From Latrodectus hesperus (Eukaryota > Arthropoda > Arachnida > Araneae > Theridiidae), in NCBI GenBank assembly GCA_037975125.1, contig CM075862.1, forward strand, positions 59,551,279 through 59,615,278: DNA of 64,000 nucleotides, written 5' to 3'. The first letter of the stretch is position 1. The number at the start of each line of letters is the position of its first letter. The position numbers and the translations under genes are program-made. Below the pieces are notes generated by a model. The model searched no databases, had not been told where the DNA came from, and worked only from the letters and a program-made list of their open reading frames with translations. Below, in pieces: positions 54,030 to 64,000 of this stretch.

Positions 54030-55780
54030 AAGGCAAATAAAACACCTATTGGTCAACATCGAAGACAATTTTATGCACCTACGATCGATGAAAATGGCAA
54101 TTGTCATATTTGGTTAAGAATTTAATTCTCGTGATATAATTCTTCACCATAGAAATTGCGACAACCAGAAATTATTAGAAACGATTCGTTCATACGATGC
54201 ATTACAAATATCCCATTTTATTTTGGCAAGGAAAGGATAAATATTATTTTAATATTAACATGAGAAATCCTACAATTAATTTTGACATTAACAAAAAACG
54301 TCAGCGCTATGAATTATTATGAATATCGAACAATGATTCGGGAGAAGCTGATAATCGTATATTGAAATGTAGAAAATTATTTCATCAATACGTTGTTGAT
54401 ATGTATGCAAAAATATAAAGTGAAATACTCCTCTACATATGACTAAATCAAGTCAAATCACGTTCTGAAGAGTGCATCCACTTACGCGATGCGGTTGTAA
54501 ATTATAGCAATCTCAGTGAGTTAAGAAAAATATTCCTTTTATCATCCACGTTACAGACAACCCAAAACACATGCATGAATATGCACAAGATGCAATGACT
54601 TATGTTCATTCAGATGTTTTCATCACATTGATATGCAACCCAGCTTGGGATGAAATAAAGGAGCTTTAATTAACTGGGCAATCACCCATCAGATAGTCAT
54701 GATAACTCTGCCTAAGTATTTAAACAAAAATTAAAATCTTTAATACTTTCCATTATCAAACTCCATGTATTTGGAGTAAAGTGCTGTTGGATGTATTCCA
54801 TTAATTTTCAAAAAAGAGGTTTGTGCATATTTTAATATGGATGATGGAAAATAAAAACCAAATAGAATTGATGAAATCATCTCTTCAGAGATACCAGACA
54901 TTGAAATTGATAAAGACTTGCAAGATATTGTCTCGAAAAATATGATTCATGGTCCATGTGACTCACTAAATAAAAATTCTCCAAGCATGTCAGTTAGAAA
55001 GTTCAGAAAGCGGTATGCTAGAGACTTACTTGCTGAAACTATTATAGGCAGTGGTGTATATCCACTCTATCAACGACGATCTACCGAAGATGGTGAAAAA
55101 ACCATTAAATTAAAAGTACTCAAGAATACTATTGATGCTGATAATCATTGAATAGTACCATATTCTCCATTACTACTAAAAACATATAACGCACACATAA
55201 ATGTTGAATACTGAAATTCAGTGAAAGCTATAAAACATATTTTTAACTATGTGAACAAAGGAAGCGATATGGCAGTGTTTGGAATCGAAAATACAATTTT
55301 ATCTAACGATGAAGTCACCCAAGATTGACTGGGATGCTACATAAGTAGCAATGAAGCTGTATGGGTTATTTTATGATTTTCCATTCATGAGTGATATCCA
55401 ACGATTGTTCATTTAGCAGTACATCTGGAAAAGGAACAGCGTGTGCATTCTATATCAGAAAACGTAAGTGAGAGAGCAATGGCTCCACCACCAACAACCT
55501 TAACGGAATATTTCACATTATGTAGAAATGATATCTTTGCAAGGACATTACTGTACTCGGAAGTACCAACTTATTTTAAGTGAAATACATCAACAAGACA
55601 AATTCAGCGTCGTAAACAAGGCAGAGCAGTACAAGGACACCTAAATTTATATTCCACAGATACATTGGGTCCTTTGTACACTGTACATCCAAATAACGCC
55701 GAATACGTTTACCTAAGATTATTATTAATCAGGGGTTGTGAAGCAACATTTTACCAAGAATTAAAACAGTCAATGGTCAT
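54030..55780 (+). pseudogene. Helitron Rep (HUH nuclease) pseudogene
   Basis: The N-terminal block KTPIGQHRRQFYAPTIDENG is at about 54040. The HUH region around 54825 reads VHILIW where the family has HAHILIW: the first His is lost and the residue before the remaining His is Val. A longer open stretch, 54918-55148, reads NMIHGPCDSLNKNSP and RYARDLLAETIIG. In the same frame, past several stops, HIFNYVNKGSDMAVFG is at about 55236; the usual YxxxY tyrosine pair is HIFNY, so the first catalytic Tyr (codon 55236-55238) is His and the second (55248-55250) is kept. ISSNEAVW, IVHLAVHLE and YTVHPNNAEY follow. The nuclease would be dead. Confidence 0.8.
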
Positions 55781-56165
55781 GTGTGAGCTACATTTCGTGA
55801 GGCATGCCAGAAATTAAGTCTCTTCGAAAACGTAACTCATTGGTATATTTCACTCACTGATTCTTCTAATACTGCTCAACCACAGCAGATAAGTACACTA
55901 TGTTCCATCATAGTACTACATGTTTTCGGGCTAATCCAAAAGATCTTTGGGAAAACATAAAGACTATATGAGTGAAGACATATATTTTACATTGCATGCG
56001 TAGAATAATTGCTAATCCCACCATTTAATTTACAACAAATATATGCAATGAATCATTGATTTTAAATATAGATGTATGTTTGACAATAGCCAACAAATCA
56101 CTGACATAATTGGGAATGATTGCTCCAAATAAATTTGGTAATGGCATTTTTGATCGTGATTTACA

Positions 56166-57085
56166 ATGAGAAATAACTTTGATGTTAATGAACTGCAAAT
56201 ATTTGTTCGAATTAATCTGCCGAAATTGGTATTAGAACAACGAACAGCACATAACACAAGAATAAATGCAATATCTAAAAACAGTTGCGGTTTATATTTC
56301 TTAGATGTATCTGGAGGCACAGGAAAAACTTTTCTTATTTCAATTATTCTGGCAATTATAAGATCACAAAATAAATGTGGACTTGCCTTTAATTTATCTG
56401 GTATTGCAGCAACCTATTTGGATGGTGGTCGAACAGCACATTCAGCATTGAAATTGCCGTTAAATATGCAGAAAATTGAAACTCCATCATGTAAAATTGG
56501 CAAATCTTCAAGCATGGAAAAATAACGAAGATCATGTCACATAATAATATGTGATGAATGCGCCATGGCACACTAGAAATCATTGGAAGAACTCAGTCAC
56601 ACATTAAAAGATTTGAGAGGAAATGAGCAGCTCTTTGGTAGTTTACTCATTTTTCTAATTTGTGGTTTTTGACAAACTTTACCAATTATACCACGTTCAA
56701 CACCTTCAGAGGAGTTAATGTCTCAAATTACCAGTATTACTGCGGTATGTGGAGAAAATAACTTTAAAGACGTATGTGCCTCTTCAGTTACAACAAGGTA
56801 AATATTCTGAACGATTTACGAAACAATTGTTAGGTGTTAGGAATGGTAAAATGGAAATAGACGTATCCACACACTGTTTTACATTACCAAAAAACTTTCG
56901 TCGCATTGTAAAATCCACTGATGAATTATTTTCCAAAGTTTTTCCAATTTATCACAGAATTATAAAAATAATCAATAGGTCAGTGAGCGTGCTATTATGT
57001 TAGCCGGAAACATTCATGTGAATTCAATAAACAGCACAATTCATAATAAAATACCTGATGAAGAAACAACACATAAATCCTTAAT
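56166..57085 (+). pseudogene. Pif1-type helicase pseudogene of the Helitron
   Basis: A SF1 DNA helicase domain. Walker A DVSGGTGKTFLISII is near 56308-56345, then GIAATYLDGGRTAHSALKLP. After a TAA (56523-56525) the same frame continues with Walker B IIICDECAMAH near 56541-56570, then a TAG, LKDLRGNEQLFG, and the motif III region CGF-stop-QTLPIIPRSTPSEE, in which GDFRQ has become CGF and TGA (56670-56672). A frameshift leads to YSERFTKQLLGVRNGKMEID and a FTLPKNFRRIVKS block at 56800-56940, and a further shift to AGNIHVNSINSTIHNKIPDE. Both nucleotide-binding motifs survive, but the stops and missing C-terminus rule out function. Confidence 0.85.
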
Positions 57086-57090
57086 TATAT

Positions 57091-59050
<1,960 letters not shown>

Positions 59051-59108
59051 CTGTAAGGTCACCCTTGGCACGTTTTTTTTTTGAAGCCAAATTTGGCGAA
59101 CATTCGGA

Positions 59109-59291
59109 CCGCCTTATTTTTGTCTGATGCGGTTCTCACGAGACAAGTCTCATGCGATCATCTACGAATTTATGGACTGCCTTATTTAATTAAATCTATT
59201 TCTGACCGCCTTATTTTGGTCTGATGCAATTTTCGCGAGATGCTCTAGCTTGCCTCGCGTGACAAGACTCATGCTATCATCTTTGAATTTT
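59109..59291 (+). repeat. Internal direct repeat of the 59-kb element
   Basis: GACCGCCTTATTTTTGTCTG...CTCATGCGATCATCT...GAATTT (59109-59170) recurs from 59205 as GACCGCCTTATTTTGGTCTG...CTCATGCTATCATCT...GAATTT. The second copy carries an insertion of about 20 bp around GCTCTAGCTTGCCTCGCG. Confidence 0.8.
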
Positions 59292-59623
59292 CAGATATCG
59301 TTTCTAATCTTTCTTCGCAAATAAAATTCTGTTGAGTAGAGTAAAATAAACAAAATTTGTGGTAAACAAAATACTGTCACCGAGATTTTATTTCAACAAC
59401 ATTATGTGTAGAGGAAAGAAAACCATAAATGTGTAATAAATTCCTGGTGTTCATCGATTCCATTATACGTTTCCACCCACCAAAAACATTTGACCCGGAA
59501 CATGCAGTCGCGGATTCGATGGCAAATAGGAGCTGGAGAGAGGCATTTTTATAGTTAATTATTTACATAATTAATAATAAATTAAATGATCTTCAAGTCA
59601 TGATAAATATTCATCATCAATGA

Positions 59624-59670
59624 TAAATATTCATAAGAAATTCATGAAATGAATTTCTTATGAATATTTA
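59624..59670. repeat. 22-bp perfect inverted repeat (hairpin)
   Basis: The arm TAAATATTCATAAGAAATTC plus AT at 59624-59645 pairs perfectly with 59649-59670 across the 3-base loop GAA. It lies near the middle of the TIR element. Confidence 0.9.
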
Positions 59671-59967
59671 CCGATTTAAATTCATAAATATAAAATTTAA
59701 TCAAAACTTTTATGGATAATTTAACATATCAACTTTATTATTTTACCATTGATGTTTAAAATCTACAAATTTTTTGTTATTTTTGTAAAATTTGTCGAGC
59801 ATATTGATAGATACCAACAATGTATGAAATATTTGTCACTATTTCAGCCATTTTCCTCCCGCCGTTTTTCCCAGTCGGGTTCTCCCTATGCAGTCACTCG
59901 GCATACATATGACGTCATACGGCCTTGGCGACATTTTGAAAATTTCACCAAGGGTGACCGTACGGTA

Positions 59968-62900
59968 AAAATTTTACCAAATTTTCTTCAACTTGTTTAA
60001 TTTAATTTATTGCATACTTGATGTCATCACATTTTCAAAAAATGTATTGATTTTCAATGTCATATGCACATTCCTAGTATCTTTATTAGTAGTACAACTA
60101 TAATAGAATTTTGGCATTTAATGTAATTTTTAACATTTTATATTTTTTGTTTTTATTATTCTGTAATTGGTAAATCTGGGCATTTTCTAGCATTTTTTTT
60201 TTCGTTGTCTACTTCATTTGTAGTGTTTGCTCAATGTTGCGATCTAATTGGTTCCCTTGCCGAGCTGGTAACTGAATGGATAGTGTTGCTGCCTTTGTTT
60301 CGACAGTTCACGCGTTGGAATTTCACTTTGGTCTTGAGTTTGTAGAGACTTGGATCCCGTTTTAAACCATAATTCTCAATTTAATTGGTTTTGAAATACA
60401 AAATTTTATGATAAATGAAGTGCTTGAGTTACCAATTATTTTTTATACCCATTTTCCTCACATCTCTAAGACTTTCTACTCGTTTTTATATAATTCCAAC
60501 TATACCGAATTCTTTATATTCAAAGTACAATCATTCATTTCTTCGTAAAGATCACCTTCGAAAACTTTGCAAATATACTTTATAGTACTTTTCTAATTTT
60601 TTTACATAATAAATCTCAGAATCACTTTTCTGTAAAGCTAATGTCTGTTATACGTACTATACAAACAGTCAAATATTAAAATTATAAATGATAAATTTAA
60701 TAGTATCCACGTAAGTTGGATATCAATTGATTCCGACCGCAAAAAATGCGTGCAGCAGAAAATACCTTGATTTAATATCTAACTTCATTTTATTATTTAA
60801 AGTTTCGATATTATTATTTTTACTTTTTTTCAAAGTTCATCCCTAGAATCTTAAATTACTTTAATTTGTGAGTTTCATTAAAAATTTTTTATAAAAATAA
60901 AGATATTTACATACATTTTTGCCCCATAAAATTTTCAGACTTTTAAGAATGTCAGAAGGTTTCCAAAGAGTACAAAATGTAAATTTAAAATATGATTTTA
61001 GGAAGCTTATTTATTGTTTATGCTTAGTGCACCCACATAAATCTATCAATAGAATCTCTTCTATTGAAGGATAAGAATGATTTTATAGATGAATGGAAAT
61101 CTATAGAATCATTCATTTTAAACATTATGAATCTTACAGACTATTAAAAAAAAGAAAATAATCCTTCTCACATTCCAATGTTAATAAATGTAAATAATTT
61201 CTTCTTAGTTTCTAAAATATGACTTCGCGAAATGAGTAAAAATAATTAATATTACTTTTACATTTATTTCATAAAATGATTTTAAATTTACCTAGTTGAA
61301 AATTATTTAAAGTTTCAAAACATATTAATATTGGTAATATATTAATAAATGCAATATTATTTAATCATTAGTTAATTTATTAGTGAAATTATGGAAAAGT
61401 GTTCACAGAATAGTTGTTAAACTGGTAGATAACTGTTTGTGGCACTTATTTCAACAGACGATTTCATGCATTGCGGACTCTGTTTTCTTACCTGTCTGTT
61501 ACTATATTTCTCTGAGACGAGTCATATTTTAATTTATTTCCTATAATTAGAGATAAGGTATAAATGTCCAGAATCATTTTATCAATAATATAAATTCCTT
61601 GTAAGATCTATAAATACCTTTTTATATGAAGAAAATTGAAGTGTATAAATGTAAATGTAGTAAATGAAAAACAAATAATGTGATTATTTTTTAAAAATTT
61701 GCATAATAATAATTTTTTTTTAAAATTCAACAAAGACTATTTTCAAGTTAAATTTTATCAGCTTAAGCCAGCATATATTATCACAAACAGAATAAAAATA
61801 TTATTAGTAATTTAAAAAATATATTTGCTTTCTGAAACAAAAAATTGTGTATGAAATTTTATAACACACTAGAATTGATTGTATTTAAAGACAACACTTT
61901 TGGAAGGAACACCATATATTAAACATGTAATGGACATTTCTCGGTATAGAAACGTAAATTATAGCTTTGTCATTTATCTAAATAATTCAAATATGTTTAT
62001 TGTAAAAGTGTATTTTCAACGTTAAATATATCCTAATCTAAGATTGTTAAGGAAAACAAATAATACTTTTTTTTTTAAATTAAGAAAGGCAGTAAACGTC
62101 TGAATAAACATTCTTTATTTTTGAAACAAAAATGTAAGAATCAGAAAAAAAATCAGAATATAAATCAGAGTATGTTATCATGCAGTTTCATATGTAAATT
62201 ATAAATAACATATGTGATATATGAATTACAATGGTATAATTTTTTTAATAAAATGCAAGTATTTTTTATATAGTTTATTGTATTTTGAGTTATTAAATGC
62301 CATCAATTTTAATGCTTATCTGCATACAATATAAGTGTTAAATACATATTAATAAGCCATTTTTTATGAAATCAAAAAATACTCACAAAATATTGTTACA
62401 TTTTAATTGTTTATTCACACATTTACATATTAACTAGAAAAAATATAAATGATTTCCAAATATAACATTTTTATGGGAATTTATTTGAGTGCAACTGCTC
62501 ATGGAAATAACTGAATTATAATTTTGATATTTATTCATGCTTTAATTTACTGCACATTACGATATTATATATTTACATACCTAGTCAGATAAGTGAATAA
62601 ATGCTATAAACTTGGGAAAAATTCAAAAATATATCAAAATAAAAAAATAACTCAAACAAATTTCTTTTTCTAAAATATGATTATAGAAACCTCACAGTTT
62701 TTTCTATTAGTAATCAAAATAGCTAAAAAGAAGACAGTAATCATAATGTAAGTGTTTATACAAATCACCCTTGCAAATTAGCAATAAGTTGAAAACTGAA
62801 CCTTCACTTTTTGGCCAATGACATGTTTAGAGTGATAAAACTATACACAATAATTATTGTGAATATACGATTATTGCAGTTATAAATCTTTAATTAGAAA

Positions 62901-64000
62901 GCTGAATTAAAGTTAATGAAAGATTCATTTTATAGAAAGATTTATTAAATTCAATATGAAGATTTGTTAGGACATGGAAGATTTGAAATTTTTTCCATGA
63001 ATTGACAGAACAGACATTATGCGAACTCTGTCTTATTGGCTAAAGCCTCATGTAGAAATTGTTAGATGAGATATCAACAAGGAGTAAAATTCTCCTAAAT
63101 TTATGAGAATAATGGTATACAACTAGATATATCAAATATATTATGCATATAATCTTCAAAACCCATTCCTAGATACAAATATTCTATATTTATTTACTTG
63201 CAAATTGAAATTAAAAAAGCACGAAAATGGAAATTCATCTAAAATACTAACAAAATTATGGTGGGATCGAAATTCTTTTGATCCAACTTATTTTAACTGT
63301 ATAGCGATGTTAGTGTAAATAATAAAGAAACTTAAACCTTAGTGAGTATTTGATGAAGAAATTTAATTCTCCTAAGTTAACAGTTTGATTTTATTTCAAA
63401 TCAATATTTCCTTATGTAATTTTTCATTATTCTTAATATTTGTCTTGTATAAGGTGGAAAGAATGTTCTGTCTCTACTGCACAGTAACTTACAGTTGAAC
63501 AAAACCATATGGTGCATTAAATCCGTAAAACTTTACAGTACTTGTCATTACATTTATGCACGATGGCACCACAGCAACGTTATGCGTGCCAAAGAGAAAT
63601 TCCTTCCTGAAATTTTCATTTAAGATTAAATCATAAGCCTAAAATTTGAATGTACTTAATTCCTTACGATCTGCAAAATTGACAACCACGGACTTTTATT
63701 TGTAATTAATCTCCTGTGAACTGGGACTCCAGAGCCACTTTGATGAAGTAAAAGATGTTTTTCAATGTACCCATGTTGGTTTATACAGAGGCATTCAAAA
63801 CTCAACCGCAATAGACGTTATTACGTTCTTGAGTTGCATTGTACCTATACTTTGGAATATTTTTCACTTTAAAAAAAACCGCTTCTTTTTGTTACGTTCT
63901 ATTTCATTAGTTTCTTATTTTTATCAAATTTAGAAAAATGATCTCAGTTTTCATGGGGAATCATGTAGGAAACATTTCTCTCTCTTTTACAATTTTTATT
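59968..64000. other. AT-rich intergenic DNA, no gene recognised
   Basis: AT-rich to the window edge. A tRNA-like stretch at 60.26-60.35 kb is listed separately. The last 0.6 kb (63.4-63.9 kb) is slightly GC-richer and could be an eroded repeat or the margin of something outside the window; no family was recognised. Confidence 0.55.
60258..60348 (+). mobile_element. Possible decayed tRNA-derived SINE head
   Basis: TGGTAACTGAATGG resembles an A box, and GCGTTGGAATTTCAC about 50 bp later resembles a mutated B box region. Spacing and local GC rise fit a SINE head, but several consensus positions are changed. Confidence 0.3.

Larger units (their letters stand above)
53995..57090 (+). mobile_element. 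Helitron coding remnant (Rep plus helicase)
   Basis: A plus-strand series of coding blocks in the order expected for a Helitron RepHel protein: N-terminal block, Rep nuclease, then Pif1-type helicase. All are interrupted by stops and frameshifts. The order and spacing are intact over about 3 kb, so one old insertion is likelier than unrelated pieces. Neither a 5-prime TC nor a 3-prime hairpin with CTRR could be placed, and the C-terminal third of the helicase appears absent. An unassigned, slightly coding-like stretch follows to about 57.4 kb. Confidence 0.82.
59051..59965. mobile_element. Unclassified non-autonomous TIR element (915 bp)
   Basis: The left end CTGTAAGGTCACCCTTGG is matched in inverted orientation by the right end CCGTACGGTCACCCTTGG. 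TA flanks both sides (59049-59050, 59966-59967), compatible with a TA target duplication. The interior is GC-richer near both ends, holds two copies of an imperfect direct repeat beginning GACCGCCTTATTTT (59109 and 59205) and a 22-bp perfect hairpin at 59624-59670. No transposase-like reading frame was found. It may belong to the Tc1/mariner superfamily by its target, but the class is not established. Confidence 0.7.

Noticed and set aside
63430..63860. GC-richer region with a minus-strand reading relatively poor in stops
   Set aside because: I could not recognise any family, and the pieces do not form a consistent motif order. Left as unassigned intergenic DNA.

Overview
The window is a strongly AT-rich, gene-poor stretch of animal nuclear DNA. 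I see no intact host gene, rRNA or functional tRNA. Its recognisable content is transposable elements and simple repeats: several Tc1/mariner lineages, a ZBED/Buster-like hAT element, a Helitron Rep/helicase remnant, tRNA-derived SINEs, two TIR elements without a recognised transposase, and very long (AT)n arrays. This mix suggests an arthropod and most resembles what I know of spider genomes. That is an inference from repeat style and protein family, not a species identification.

Layout. 1-8.3 kb is featureless AT-rich DNA with a 449-bp (AT)n array. 8.32-9.52 kb is a decayed Tc1-like element, followed at once by a SINE (9.56-9.85 kb). A 0.9-kb internally deleted Tc1 copy sits in an (AT)n array at 13.8-14.7 kb. 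A 254-bp MITE lies at 20.14-20.40 kb. An old Tc1-like remnant lies at 28.5-29.5 kb. A near full-length Tc1 copy of the same family as the 13.8-kb element lies at 30.12-31.53 kb, and another at 49.19-50.59 kb. SINEs occur at 34.3-34.5 and 37.4-37.7 kb. The 37.7-39.5 kb stretch is a cluster of (AT)n arrays, duplicated flanks and a Helitron-end-like sequence. A fourth Tc1-like remnant is at 40.6-41.6 kb. A hAT element with an exact 8-bp target duplication spans 43.56-46.28 kb. Helitron Rep and Pif1-type helicase coding remnants occupy 54.0-57.1 kb. An unclassified 915-bp TIR element lies at 59.05-59.97 kb. The remainder is AT-rich DNA with small tandem duplications.

How the genes work together: they do not form a pathway. 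Every transposase or helicase seen is broken by stops, frameshifts, deletions or lost catalytic residues, so none of these copies is expected to be autonomous. The termini of the youngest elements (the three related Tc1 copies and the hAT) remain well paired and could in principle be recognised by enzyme supplied from elsewhere in the genome. I found no convincing previously undescribed system. The best candidates for follow-up are the unclassified TIR element at 59.05-59.97 kb, the MITE at 20.14 kb and the two related islands at 35.3 and 41.9 kb.
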